From: Pantoea sp. AS-PWVM4
Lineage (GTDB): Bacteria; Pseudomonadota; Gammaproteobacteria; Enterobacterales; Enterobacteriaceae
Assembly (NCBI RefSeq): GCF_000468095.1
Contig: NZ_ASZC01000019.1
Coordinates: 62,001-126,000, forward strand
Length of the DNA stretch: 64,000 nt
Direction: 5' to 3'
The notes beneath the pieces are model-generated. The model ran no database searches and was not told where the DNA came from. It saw nothing but the letters and a program-made list of their open reading frames with translations. Of the stretch, positions 35,188 through 44,104 are shown one piece after another; position 1 is the stretch's first letter, and every line of letters begins with the position of its first letter. The translations under genes and the position numbers were made by a program.

Positions 35188-36888
35188 TTATTCTGGTTCT
35201 ATCCAGGTTGAAGTAAAGTCGAACCAGCCCAGATTATTAAAATGCATCCCCTGTGCCTGCTCTGGCCCCTGCAAACGCATCCAGTGGTGAAACAATGGCT
35301 GCAACCACCCTTCCCTGATAATGATCTCCGTCAGTTGCCTGGCAGGGAGTACACCCGCACGCCACTGCTGCTGCCAGTGGGAAAATAAATGCTCATCGCC
35401 ACCAGAAATGGAGGTTTTTAATAATGGCATACCGGTCAGCCAGGCACCGACATTCCAGGCTTCCGGCAAGGTAAAATTCACCGTGCCTAACCATAAATCC
35501 GCATCACCGGCGCCTGCCGCCCAGGCTTCATAGGGCATTTCAATCGCCTCAACGTCAACACCACTGGCTGCCAGAATCTGCTGACATGCCCGAATTAACA
35601 CGGGAAATTCCCAGTGTTGATGGTGGTACGCCAGGCGCAGGCGCTGAAGGCCCGGAGTGTGCATCCTCCCTTGCGCAATCTGATGCGACCAGTCGGAAAG
35701 CAAGCTCTCTGCGGGTAGCCACAGCGCCCGGACCGCTTCCGGCATTTGTTGCCTGATAGCTTGCGGTGCCAATTGCGCCCGAATCCAGCGTCGGTGTGCA
35801 GGGCTATGCCACAAGGGCGAACGGCTGTCGCACAGCAAAAAGTAGCCGCCGCGCTCCAGTACCGGCTCTTCTGCTGACGCGGTAAAGTGCGCCCCCAGCG
35901 CGGCGACGTACTCGATATCGCTCATCCCGGAACTCAGCAACGCCGAAGGTCGGTCGGAAGAGACAGGTTCCAGGCAGGTAATGATATCAATTTCGTCCAA
36001 CAGGCTGCGAAAGCCAAAGTAGCGATCAAACGCGGTCAGGCGCAGGTGCCATTCGTTATTTTCCGCGACCTGATAAGGCCCGGAACCGACAGGGTGCGAG
36101 GCAAAATCAGGCCGCTGGTGATGGTCGGCGGGCAGAATCAATGCGGCGGCATCCGCCAACAATTGTGGCAACAACTCATCCGGGTGGCTCAGTTCAATCA
36201 TGACGCTCAGCTCACCCTGCGCCAGCACGCTTTTAAGATGAGAAAAAAGTGGGGATTGCGCGCTGCGGGTCAGGGAAGCCACCACATCGTGGCTGGTTAA
36301 TGACGTGCCATCGTGAAACAGCACTCCGGGACGCAGGTAGAATCGCCAGTGCAGCGCATCAAGCCTGCGCCAACGGTGCGCGATATCCTGCTCAACCTGC
36401 CCGGAGTGCTCATCAATACGTGTCAGCCCGCTAAATATCTGCCGGATTAGGTGAATTTCCGTACGCCGCAACGCCGTTCCGGGATAGAGGTTTTGCAGGG
36501 ATCGATAATAAGGCACACGCAGCGACTGACGTTCATCCTGCACGCTGTGGCCCAGGCGACCGCGCAGCAGGGAGGCCAGATGGTGTTTCTCATCACCCAA
36601 TAATGTCAGGACGCCACGCATATCGTTCAGATCCAGCAGGCGTTCAGCCTTTGCCAGCATCAGTTGCTGTTGTGAATAGCGTAGCTCCAGTTTTGCCAGA
36701 TGCCCGCGACCGGGGCGGGCATGCCAGGCCAGCCACCCGGCAGATTGCATCTGGATAATCAGGGTGCGCATATGTCGTTTGCTGCAAAACAGCGCATCAG
36801 CGAGGGTTTGCAGCGTGGTCAGTGCCTCGCGCTGCGGAAACAGGGTTAACAACTTTTGATAATGCTGCTCAAGACGTTGGCTACTCAT
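35188..36888 (-). CDS. SgrR-like transcriptional regulator
   Basis: A 566-residue protein with the SgrR layout. An N-terminal helix-turn-helix (LADALFCSKRHMRTLIIQMQ) is followed by a family-5 solute-binding domain (RRTEIHLIRQIFSGLTRIDE, WRFYLRPGVLFHDG) and an ending NNLGWFDFTSTWIEPE much like E. coli SgrR. E. coli SgrR activates the glucose-phosphate stress sRNA SgrS, encoded divergently. Here only 96 bases separate it from an SDH-like gene, too short for SgrS, so this is probably a paralogue with another target, perhaps that gene. Confidence 0.85.
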   Translation of the reverse strand: MSSQRLEQHYQKLLTLFPQREALTTLQTLADALFCSKRHMRTLIIQMQSAGWLAWHARPGRGHLAKLELRYSQQQLMLAKAERLLDLNDMRGVLTLLGDEKHHLASLLRGRLGHSVQDERQSLRVPYYRSLQNLYPGTALRRTEIHLIRQIFSGLTRIDEHSGQVEQDIAHRWRRLDALHWRFYLRPGVLFHDGTSLTSHDVVASLTRSAQSPLFSHLKSVLAQGELSVMIELSHPDELLPQLLADAAALILPADHHQRPDFASHPVGSGPYQVAENNEWHLRLTAFDRYFGFRSLLDEIDIITCLEPVSSDRPSALLSSGMSDIEYVAALGAHFTASAEEPVLERGGYFLLCDSRSPLWHSPAHRRWIRAQLAPQAIRQQMPEAVRALWLPAESLLSDWSHQIAQGRMHTPGLQRLRLAYHHQHWEFPVLIRACQQILAASGVDVEAIEMPYEAWAAGAGDADLWLGTVNFTLPEAWNVGAWLTGMPLLKTSISGGDEHLFSHWQQQWRAGVLPARQLTEIIIREGWLQPLFHHWMRLQGPEQAQGMHFNNLGWFDFTSTWIEPE

Positions 36889-36984
36889 AAAAGATGAACT
36901 CTATAGCGCAAAAGACATCAATTTTTCATTTCCTCTTTTTAACGCACTATTTTTCCGCAGGCAATCTAACCGACGGGAACCCCC

Positions 36985-37806
36985 ATGAGCAGAATGATCA
37001 ACAAAGACACCCGCATATGTATGTCACTGGCGGCGCGACCAACCAACTTCGGTACCCGCTTCCACAATTACCTCTACGAGGCGCTGGAACTCGATTATTT
37101 GTATAAAGCGTTCACCACTCAGGACCTGGCGGCGGCCATCGCGGGTATCAGAGCGTTGGGGATTCGGGGATGTGGGGTATCAATGCCGTTTAAGCAGGCG
37201 TGCATTCCGCTGATTGACGAGCTGGCCCCCTCCGCCGCCGTGATTCACTCCGTGAATACCATCGTCAATAACGACGGCTATCTGACCGGCTACAACACCG
37301 ACTATATCGCCATCGAAAAATTGCTACAGAAATACGACGTTGCGCCACAACTGACCTTTGCCCTGCAAGGCAGCGGCGGCATGGCCAGCGCCGTCGCCTG
37401 TGCGTTAAAAAATCACGGATTTCACCACGGCTACATCATCGCCAGAGATGACGAGAGCGGCAAAGCCCTGGCGGCGGCGCACGGCTATCAGCACCACCAT
37501 ACGATGGAAGGAGTGACGGCTGACGTGTTGATCAATGCCACGCCACTGGGAATGGCGGGCGGTCCGGAGGCGGAGACGCTGGCGTTCTCATCCACGGCGA
37601 TTGCGGCCGCTCAGGTAGTGTTTGATGTTGTAGCGCTGCCGGAACACACACCGCTGATCCGTTCTGCCCGTGAGCAGAACAAAAAGGTGATCAGCGGTGC
37701 GGAGGTTTTTGCCATTCAGGCGGTTGAGCAATTCAGCCTGTACACCGGTGTCCGTCCTTCCGATGAACACTTCCGTCAGGCCGCCGCCTGGGCAAGGCAG
37801 GTTTAA
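36985..37806 (+). CDS. Shikimate dehydrogenase-like protein (HI0607 type)
   Basis: A 273-residue NADP-dependent oxidoreductase of the AroE fold. It closely follows Haemophilus HI0607: INKDTRICMSLAARP, NFGTRFHNYLYE and AFTTQDLAAAIAGIRALGI. The substrate lysine is in VSMPFKQACIP and the catalytic Asp in YNTDYIAI; the cofactor loop is GSGGMASAVA. HI0607-type proteins have low or no shikimate activity, and their real substrate is unsettled. The homologue begins MINKD, so the start may be three codons in. Divergent from the SgrR-like regulator. Confidence 0.88.
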   Translation: MSRMINKDTRICMSLAARPTNFGTRFHNYLYEALELDYLYKAFTTQDLAAAIAGIRALGIRGCGVSMPFKQACIPLIDELAPSAAVIHSVNTIVNNDGYLTGYNTDYIAIEKLLQKYDVAPQLTFALQGSGGMASAVACALKNHGFHHGYIIARDDESGKALAAAHGYQHHHTMEGVTADVLINATPLGMAGGPEAETLAFSSTAIAAAQVVFDVVALPEHTPLIRSAREQNKKVISGAEVFAIQAVEQFSLYTGVRPSDEHFRQAAAWARQV

Positions 37807-38108
37807 CGCTGATACAGATGGACGATTTCGGCCGATAACTCTCGCGCCAGCAACGATGTCATTAAATGGTCCTGCGCATGGACCATAATCAAGGTCATGG
37901 GCTGGCGACCTTCTCCCGCATCCTGTTCAATCAGGCGGGTTTGCATTTTATGTGCCTGGCGGGTGAAGGTATCGGACTGCTGCAACAGCTGTTGCGCCAG
38001 GGCAATATCTCCCGCCCTGGCAGCCTGCAACGCCTCAAAGCACAGGCTGCGTGCCTGACCGGCGTTAACGATAATCTCCATCACCGCCTCTTCTAAATCG
38101 ATCATCAT
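37803..38108 (-). CDS. PTS lactose/cellobiose-type IIA component
   Basis: A 101-residue cytoplasmic helical protein. The phosphorylated histidine lies in the ChbA/LacF-type motif MVHAQDHLM. It takes phosphate from HPr and passes it to the IIB protein. It is last in the leftward operon IIB, IIC, 6-phospho-beta-glucosidase, IIA, with its start overlapping the glucosidase stop. Two ATGs follow each other; GGAGAG fits either. Its stop overlaps the convergent SDH-like gene by 4 bases. Confidence 0.9.
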   Translation of the reverse strand: MMIDLEEAVMEIIVNAGQARSLCFEALQAARAGDIALAQQLLQQSDTFTRQAHKMQTRLIEQDAGEGRQPMTLIMVHAQDHLMTSLLARELSAEIVHLYQR

Positions 38109-39496
38109 TGCTCTCCGTCAAAGCCGTTATTTGCCGCCGTGGCAGCAAACCATTCGCCGCTTTTTTTCACGCTGCGCGTCTGGCTGGCGAGATCGAGTTG
38201 CACAAAACCGTAGCGGTTTTTGTAGCCGTTACACCAGGACCAGTTATCAATAAAGGTCCACATGTGGTAGCCAAGGCAGTGGCTGCCCTCGGCAATGCCT
38301 TTGTGCAGCCACTTCAGGTGATCGGAGATAAAATCGATACGGTATTGGTCGTTAATCTGCCCGTCTTGCGCAAAACGCTGCTCGTTTTCCACCCCCATGC
38401 CGTTCTCGGAAATAAAACAGCGTGGGTTGCCGTAATTCACTCGCAGATTGGTGAGAATGTCATAGATGCCCGGCGGGTAGATTTCCCAGCCACGATACGG
38501 ATTCATGGTGCGTCCCGGCATTTCATAATGGTCAAAGAACCACTCCGGCATAAAGGGGGCCGCCGGGTTGACCGCATTTTCGCGGCATTTAACCCGCCGA
38601 GGTTGATAGTAATTGATACCCAACAGGTCGATTTTTCCTGCCGCGATCAGGGCGCTGTCCCCCGGCAGGCACGCCGGTAATTGATCGTACTGCTTCAGCA
38701 ACGCCACCAGATCTGGCGGATACTCCCCCAGCAGCACCGGATCGAGAAAGCTGCGATTAAACAGCAGATCCGCATGATGCGCGGCGGTAAGGTCGGCAGG
38801 GTGTTGAGAACGGGGGTACGACGGTGTCAGGTTAAGAATCACGCCGATCTCGCCGCGATAGTCCCCGGCGCGATACGCACTCACCGCCGCAGCGTGGGCC
38901 AGTACGGTGTGATACGCCACCGTGGCGGCCCGGCGAAAATCGACCACATTGGGATAGTGGAAATCATAAAGATAGCCACCTTCCACCGGCACGATCGGCT
39001 CGTTAAAGGTGAACCAGTGCAGCACCCGATCGCCGAACAGGTCAAAACAGACCTGCGCGTAGCGACCAAACGCTGTCACCACGTCACGGCTCTCCCAACC
39101 GCCTTTCTCCTGCATCGCCAGCGGCATATCGAAATGAAACAACGTCAGGAACGGCGTGATGCCCTGCGCCAGTAACTCATCAATCACGCGGTTGTAAAAC
39201 GCCACCGCTTCCGCATTTACCTCACCCGTGCCATCCGGTATTAGCCGCGACCAGCTGATGGAGGTACGAAAACTGTTGTGATTAAGTTGCTTAAGTAAGG
39301 CAATATCCTGCTGCCAGCGCTGGTAAAAGGTCGAGGTGTGCTGTGGCCCGACCTGCTGATGAAAACGCCACGGTTGCTGTGCAAACCAGTGGTCCCAGGT
39401 GGTGGCGCTTTTTCCGCCGCTATCGCTGGCACCTTCTGTTTGCAGGGCCGAACTGGCACTGCCCCACCAAAAATTCTCAGGAAACTGATACTTCAT
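38105..39496 (-). CDS. 6-phospho-beta-glucosidase, GH1
   Basis: A 463-residue cytoplasmic GH1 enzyme. The N-terminal motif FPENFWWGSASSALQTEG, acid/base Glu in TFNEPIVP and nucleophile in FISENGMG are all present. Being inside a PTS operon, it should cleave phosphorylated beta-glucosides (cellobiose, arbutin or salicin type) brought in by the IIC/IIB/IIA proteins. It overlaps the IIC stop by about 20 bases, with GGAGAG before the ATG. Confidence 0.92.
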   Translation of the reverse strand: MKYQFPENFWWGSASSALQTEGASDSGGKSATTWDHWFAQQPWRFHQQVGPQHTSTFYQRWQQDIALLKQLNHNSFRTSISWSRLIPDGTGEVNAEAVAFYNRVIDELLAQGITPFLTLFHFDMPLAMQEKGGWESRDVVTAFGRYAQVCFDLFGDRVLHWFTFNEPIVPVEGGYLYDFHYPNVVDFRRAATVAYHTVLAHAAAVSAYRAGDYRGEIGVILNLTPSYPRSQHPADLTAAHHADLLFNRSFLDPVLLGEYPPDLVALLKQYDQLPACLPGDSALIAAGKIDLLGINYYQPRRVKCRENAVNPAAPFMPEWFFDHYEMPGRTMNPYRGWEIYPPGIYDILTNLRVNYGNPRCFISENGMGVENEQRFAQDGQINDQYRIDFISDHLKWLHKGIAEGSHCLGYHMWTFIDNWSWCNGYKNRYGFVQLDLASQTRSVKKSGEWFAATAANNGFDGEQ

Positions 39497-40823
39497 TACG
39501 TTTCTCTCCGGATTGAGTTGTCGCCGCCTGTTCCTGGGCTTTTTGTTCTTCAGATTTCATCAGGGAACGCTCATACGCACGCAGGAAAGGCAGGTACATC
39601 AGGGCTGACATCACCATGCAAATCAGGCACATCACCACCGGACTGATCGCCCAGTTGGCAGCCCAGGATGCACCAATTGGTGCCGGTGTGGTCCAGGGCG
39701 TGAGCGACACCACCTGGGCCAGCCAGCCCATCCTGGTGGCGGTCCAGGCGAGGATGGCGTTAACCATCGGTACGCAGACAAAGGGGATAAACATCATCGG
39801 ATTCATAATGATCGGCGCGCCGAACATTATCGGTTCATTGATGTTGAAGAAGCTCGGCACGATACCCATTTTGCCAATGGTACGCAGATGGGTGGTGCGG
39901 CTGCGTAACAGCAGGAAAGCCAGCGGTAAGGTGGAACCCACCCCCCCGATCAACAGGTAATGATCCCAGAATCCCTGAAGGTAGATGTGCGGCAACGCGG
40001 TGCCCGCCGCCAGCGCCGCCTGGTTAGCGGAGAGGTTAGCCATCCAGAATGGGTTCATAATCCCGGTGACGATCAAGGCCCCGTGAATACCGGCAAACCA
40101 GAACAACTGACAAAGCAGCACCGACAACAAGATCGCTGGCAGCGAGTCAGACGCCGACACCAGCGGCTCAAGCAGATGCATAATCGCTTCGGGAATAATC
40201 ATCCCGGTCTGCGCCTGGATAAACAGATTGAGCGGGTGCAGCGTGCCAATGATCACCACCACCGGGATCAGGATTTCAAAAGAACGAGCCACACCGGTTG
40301 GGACTTCTTTGGGTAAGCGGATGGTGATGTTGTTGTGCTTCAGCCAGGCGTAAACCCGCGTCGAATAAATCGCTGTGATCAACGCGGTAAAAATCCCCTG
40401 CCCGGATAAATAGGCTGTGGAGATAGTACCGTTGGAGTAAGGTGCGGCCACCAGCAGAAACGCCATAAAGGCCAGCAACCCCGACATCACCGGATCGAGC
40501 GAAAACTGCCGCCCGAGGCTTGCACCAATCCCCACCGAGATAAAAAAGGTCATGACCCCCATGCTGAGGTAAAACGGCAACATCAGTTGCTCACGGTAAG
40601 TCGCGGAAAAATCCAGCCAGGCACGGGCAAAGCCGTTGGTGGTGGTGGCCGAGAATGGCGGGAAGATAAATACCAGCATGAAAGAACCGATAATCATAAA
40701 CGGCAGCGCGGCAGTAAAGCCGTCGCGGATCGCTATGATGTATTTCTGTTGCCCGAGACGTCCGGCCAGCGGCGTGATCGCTTTTTCGATAACGCCAATC
40801 ATCGACTGATATAACGAACTCAT
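39477..40823 (-). CDS. PTS cellobiose-type IIC permease
   Basis: A 448-residue inner-membrane permease of the ChbC/LicC group with about ten hydrophobic segments. Visible features are PLAGRLGQQKYIIAIRDGF near the start, GSFMLVFIFPPF, and the conserved FFNINEPIMFGAPI sugar-binding block. I use ATG 40823, after AAGGTG. The frame opens 10 codons earlier, but that start lies inside the IIB gene. Transports and phosphorylates a beta-glucoside together with IIA and IIB. Confidence 0.92.
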   Translation of the reverse strand: MSSLYQSMIGVIEKAITPLAGRLGQQKYIIAIRDGFTAALPFMIIGSFMLVFIFPPFSATTTNGFARAWLDFSATYREQLMLPFYLSMGVMTFFISVGIGASLGRQFSLDPVMSGLLAFMAFLLVAAPYSNGTISTAYLSGQGIFTALITAIYSTRVYAWLKHNNITIRLPKEVPTGVARSFEILIPVVVIIGTLHPLNLFIQAQTGMIIPEAIMHLLEPLVSASDSLPAILLSVLLCQLFWFAGIHGALIVTGIMNPFWMANLSANQAALAAGTALPHIYLQGFWDHYLLIGGVGSTLPLAFLLLRSRTTHLRTIGKMGIVPSFFNINEPIMFGAPIIMNPMMFIPFVCVPMVNAILAWTATRMGWLAQVVSLTPWTTPAPIGASWAANWAISPVVMCLICMVMSALMYLPFLRAYERSLMKSEEQKAQEQAATTQSGEKRNEVSVS

Positions 40824-40833
40824 ACCATCACCT

Positions 40834-41157
40834 TTATTCGTGAGCCGCCTCAATAAGCGAAAGCGCGAAATCCAGCACTTTGTCGCCGCGCTGCATACCG
40901 TAGTCCATCATCTCGATTGGCTGGACAGGGATCCCGGCGCTTGCCGCTTTGTCGGCCAGCGTTTTCAGCATGTATTTCACCTGAGGTCCCAGCAGCACCA
41001 CCTGATAACGCGCAAACTGCTCGTCAAATTCGGTCACGCCATACGCATCAATTTCAACGGCCAGACCGCGTTCCTGTGCCACTTCTTTCATTTTGCGTAC
41101 CAGCATGCTGGTGGACATCCCCGCCGAACAACACAACATAATCCTGATCATCGTCAT
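40834..41157 (-). CDS. PTS cellobiose-type IIB component
   Basis: A 107-residue IIB protein with the phosphocysteine loop CCSAGMSTSMLVRKM, as in ChbB. The first gene of the leftward PTS operon; the LacI-type operator at 41205-41218 lies 47 bases upstream of its start. The ATG two codons in is an alternative start. Confidence 0.92.
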   Translation of the reverse strand: MTMIRIMLCCSAGMSTSMLVRKMKEVAQERGLAVEIDAYGVTEFDEQFARYQVVLLGPQVKYMLKTLADKAASAGIPVQPIEMMDYGMQRGDKVLDFALSLIEAAHE

Positions 41158-41204
41158 CCATCCTTAAAGCTATGCCTCAATGTGGTTACGATTGGATATC
41201 ATAC

Positions 41205-41218
41205 GGAAACCGGTTTCC
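41205..41218. promoter_or_regulatory. LacI-type operator upstream of the PTS operon
   Basis: GGAAACCGGTTTCC is a perfect 14-base palindrome with a central CG, in the promoter region of the leftward cellobiose-type operon. A near copy lies about 200 bases away, at the repressor gene promoter. Confidence 0.75.
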
Positions 41219-41310
41219 ATGAAAGGTTGAACGAAGTGTGACCCGCATCAATTTCTGATAAATCGGCGCTTTTTTTATTAGATTCGCATCACAAAACATC
41301 ATTATTTCAA

Positions 41311-41395
41311 CCCGTAGCGGCGCGATTTATCGCGCGGTTTTTTAACTATGCCAAAATGACGCGCAATAAATCTCGCCGCTACGGGATGGTGATTT
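41311..41395. repeat. Dispersed palindromic repeat, copy 1
   Basis: An 85-base imperfect palindrome. Its left arm CCCGTAGCGGCGCGATTTAT (41311-41330) matches the inverted right arm (41376-41395) in 19 of 20 bases, and GCGCG/ACGCGC segments pair inside. A related element occurs at 62942-62994, so this is probably a genome-wide intergenic repeat of the REP/ERIC kind. It lies between the two operators of the divergent promoter region. Confidence 0.7.
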
Positions 41396-41406
41396 TGCGC
41401 AAAAAT

Positions 41407-41422
41407 GGAAAACCGGTTTCCA
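41407..41422. promoter_or_regulatory. LacI-type operator upstream of the repressor gene
   Basis: GGAAAACCGGTTTCCA contains the palindromic core AAACCGGTTT and pairs at 7 of 8 positions. It lies about 64 bases before the LacI start and matches the operator at 41205-41218, so the repressor probably controls itself and the PTS operon. Confidence 0.7.
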
Positions 41423-41485
41423 ACAATCAGGGAAGTCGTTATACTTCTGCTGGCTAAAGTTTGCTCAGGGTTTCCGGAGAGAAAG

Positions 41486-42427
41486 ATGTCTACGATCAAC
41501 GATGTATCGCGCTTAGCTGGGGTGTCAAAAGCCACGGTTTCTCGGGTGTTGAGTGGTTCGCGCGGAGTGAAGGAAGCCAGCCGTCAGGCAGTGCTCAAAG
41601 CGGTTGACGAACTCAAGTATCGACCTAACGTTATTGCTCAGTCACTCTTCAGTCAGTCTACCGGTTGTATTGGCGTCATCTGCGCCCAGGAAAACATCAA
41701 CCAAACTACCGGCTACCTGTATGCGCTGGAAAAACAACTCAGCCAGCACCAGAAACATCTCCTGTTACGCTTCGCCAACAACAAAGCCGATGTGTTACAT
41801 GCGCTCGATGAACTGAGCTGTGGCTTGTGCGATGACGTGCTGATCATTGGCGCGCGCTTCCCGCTCGATATCCAGGATGACAATGTGATTCTGGTCGATT
41901 GTGCCGAAACTGACTGGCCCAACAGCATCCAGTTTGACCACGGTTTTGCCGCTGAGACCGCCTGTAACTATCTGATCAGCCAGGGTAAGCGCCAGATTGC
42001 TTTGATCTATCCCGAGGCCGGTAACGCAGGCGAGCAGGTACTGAGTGGTTATAAGCTCGCGCTGGAAAATAACCTCCTGCCCTATAATCGTAATCTGGTG
42101 TTTATGGATGCGCCCTCTGCATCGGTCGCGCTTCAGGTGCTGCTCAACAATGCCAGTACCCTGAATTTTAATGCGTTGTTGACGGCCAACGACCAGGAAG
42201 CACAACAGGTTATTGCCCAGCTACAGGCCTTTAATAAATCGGTGCCGGGCGACATTATGGTGTTCAGCCTGGCCGGTTCAGTCCATTTACCGGGCATTCC
42301 CACCATTCCAGCCATTGAGTATTCACTGGATGCGATGGCAGCCAGAATTGTTGGTTGGCTGACGAGAAAGACGCAAGATATGTTGGGTTCCTGTACGTTA
42401 CGCGGAAACTTAATCATTCCGCGCTGA
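41486..42427 (+). CDS. LacI-family repressor of the cellobiose-type PTS operon
   Basis: A 313-residue repressor. The headpiece STINDVSRLAGVSKATVSRV and hinge NVIAQSLFSQSTG are followed by a sugar-binding sensor domain, with GEQVLSGYKLALENNLLPYN similar to AscG-type repressors. The ATG at 41486 follows GGAGAG; the upstream open frame to 41405 runs through the operator and is not used. Divergent from the PTS operon. Confidence 0.9.
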   Translation: MSTINDVSRLAGVSKATVSRVLSGSRGVKEASRQAVLKAVDELKYRPNVIAQSLFSQSTGCIGVICAQENINQTTGYLYALEKQLSQHQKHLLLRFANNKADVLHALDELSCGLCDDVLIIGARFPLDIQDDNVILVDCAETDWPNSIQFDHGFAAETACNYLISQGKRQIALIYPEAGNAGEQVLSGYKLALENNLLPYNRNLVFMDAPSASVALQVLLNNASTLNFNALLTANDQEAQQVIAQLQAFNKSVPGDIMVFSLAGSVHLPGIPTIPAIEYSLDAMAARIVGWLTRKTQDMLGSCTLRGNLIIPR

Positions 42428-42452
42428 CACCACCGGAGTGAGGAGACGGATA

Positions 42453-43838
42453 ATGACGCAGCAGTATGAATACAGGCTCACCCGCATACCGGCACCGCCG
42501 ACGTTTACGGATGCGCGCTCCGTAATCATCCCGGATGCCGTGATGCAGCAACGTCTCGCTGCACTCCTTCAGCGCATGAACGCACAACAACTGGATTACC
42601 TGGTCATTTACGCGGATAAAGAACATGGCGGAAACTTTGAGTATCTCGCCGGTTTTATCCCACGTTTTGAGGAAGCCCTGCTGGTGGTCAGCGTGGGCGG
42701 CTCTCTCAGCTACATCATGGGCAATGAGAACCTCAAGTTGGTGCCGTTTGCCCGCAACCCCGGCACCTGCCTGCACGCCCCGATTTTCTCCCTGCCAAAT
42801 CAACCGATGGATGGCGACCAACCACTACACAAGCTGCTGGCAAGCTGTGGTATCGGCACCACGAGTCGCACCGGGATCGTCGGCTGGAAATTGTTCGCCG
42901 ATCTCGCGCTGTTTGATGTCCCGACATTTGTCGCCGATGCGGTATTTCAGGCTTCCGGTGGCAAACAACGTGTCAGCAACGCGACCGGGTTGTTTATCTC
43001 CCCGCACGACGGGGTGCGTATCCGGAACCGCGCGGCTGAAGTCGCCTTCTATGAATACGGTGCCAATCTGGCATCGGGCAGCCTGCTCAACGCGCTGGAT
43101 ACGGTGGAAATCGGCCTGAGTGAAAAAGCCATTGGACAACGGCTGGCCGCCTCAGGACAACCGAACAATGTCATCAGTATCGCCGCCACCGGTGACCGTT
43201 TCAGCCATGCCACTCTTTATCCCCGCGACAAATTGATCGCGCTGGGTGACCGCTTTTCCCTGACGGTCGGTTACAAAGGCGGGCTGAGCAGCAGAGCCGC
43301 GTATGTGGCGACCTGCGCTGACGATCTCCCCGCGCAAGTGGCGGATTACCTCACACGCGTGGCGGTGCCCTACTACCACACGGTGGTCAGTTGGCTGGAG
43401 CGTCTCAAATGCGGCATCACCGGCGGTGAACTGTATCAGACGGTAGAAAATGTGTTGCCGAAGGAGCGCTGGCACTGGCATCTGAATCCTGGGCATCTGG
43501 TGGCCGATGAAGAGTGGCTGTGCTCGCCCGTCAGTGCAGGGTCCAGCGCGGTGTTAAGCAGTGGCATGTTATTGCAGATCGATATCATCCCTTCAGTGCC
43601 GGGCTACGCAGGATGCAGCATCGAAGATACGGTGGCGCTGGCAGATGCACAGCTGCAACAGGAGATTGCGGCGAGCTACCCGCAGGTCTGGCAGCGGATG
43701 CAGGCACGGCGGCGCTATGTCGAACAGGTGCTGCATATCAGGCTGCATCAGGATGTGTTGTTGCTGTCGAATACGGTAGGTTATTTGCGCCCCTGGCTGC
43801 TGGATAAGACTCAGGCGCTGGTGAAGGCGGCAACCTGA
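42453..43838 (+). CDS. M24-fold (creatinase/aminopeptidase P-like) protein with degenerate metal site
   Basis: A 461-residue protein resembling Xaa-Pro peptidase/creatinase family members: an N-terminal domain (AALLQRMNAQQLDYLVIYAD, then GGNFEYLAGF) and a pita-bread C-terminal domain. The usual first metal Asp pair (motif VxxDxG...SDxTR) appears here as FSLTVGYKGGLSSRAA, with Thr and Ser in place of Asp. The final Glu motifs also look altered (LLQIDIIPS, SIEDTVAL). It may be a non-metal binding protein or a changed hydrolase. It follows the LacI gene by 25 bases, so it may be co-transcribed. Start at ATG 42453 after GGAGACGG. Confidence 0.75.
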   Translation: MTQQYEYRLTRIPAPPTFTDARSVIIPDAVMQQRLAALLQRMNAQQLDYLVIYADKEHGGNFEYLAGFIPRFEEALLVVSVGGSLSYIMGNENLKLVPFARNPGTCLHAPIFSLPNQPMDGDQPLHKLLASCGIGTTSRTGIVGWKLFADLALFDVPTFVADAVFQASGGKQRVSNATGLFISPHDGVRIRNRAAEVAFYEYGANLASGSLLNALDTVEIGLSEKAIGQRLAASGQPNNVISIAATGDRFSHATLYPRDKLIALGDRFSLTVGYKGGLSSRAAYVATCADDLPAQVADYLTRVAVPYYHTVVSWLERLKCGITGGELYQTVENVLPKERWHWHLNPGHLVADEEWLCSPVSAGSSAVLSSGMLLQIDIIPSVPGYAGCSIEDTVALADAQLQQEIAASYPQVWQRMQARRRYVEQVLHIRLHQDVLLLSNTVGYLRPWLLDKTQALVKAAT

Positions 43839-44075
43839 ATCCGAACGATTTTCCTATTACCCACACCGTTTGCGGTGAGCGTTTTTAGCCGCAGACGTGC
43901 GCTACCCCATCTGAATTATCATATTTTCATATAGATGAAGATGATTTCTCGGTAATCTCCTGTCTGATGCGCTGAGAAATAATTGCGCAGCTTCACAATT
44001 TTTATTATTAGTAATTGCCAATGTTGCAGAGCGTGCTGAATACTCCCGCCGCAACATCCACATACGTTTTATTGC

Positions 44076-44104
44076 GGCGTGCTACTGCTTCGGCAGGCAA
44101 GACC
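44076..44104 (+). promoter_or_regulatory. BglG-type ribonucleic antiterminator (RAT) site
   Basis: GGCGTGCTACTGCTTCGGCA and the next nine bases match the bgl/LicT-type RAT consensus in about 22 of 29 positions by my alignment, including CTACTGC, GCAGGCAA and the closing ACC. Its 3' end overlaps the first bases of the terminator stem beginning at 44099, the classical arrangement in which BglG binding prevents termination. Confidence 0.75.

Noticed and set aside
36889..36984. SgrS small RNA next to the SgrR-like gene
   Set aside because: The gap is only 96 bases and shows no terminator hairpin with a T-run nor a recognisable ptsG-pairing stretch.
38108..39175. Long rightward open frames opposite the GH1 gene
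   Set aside because: They mirror codon bias of a clear 6-phospho-beta-glucosidase with intact motifs; no start signals.
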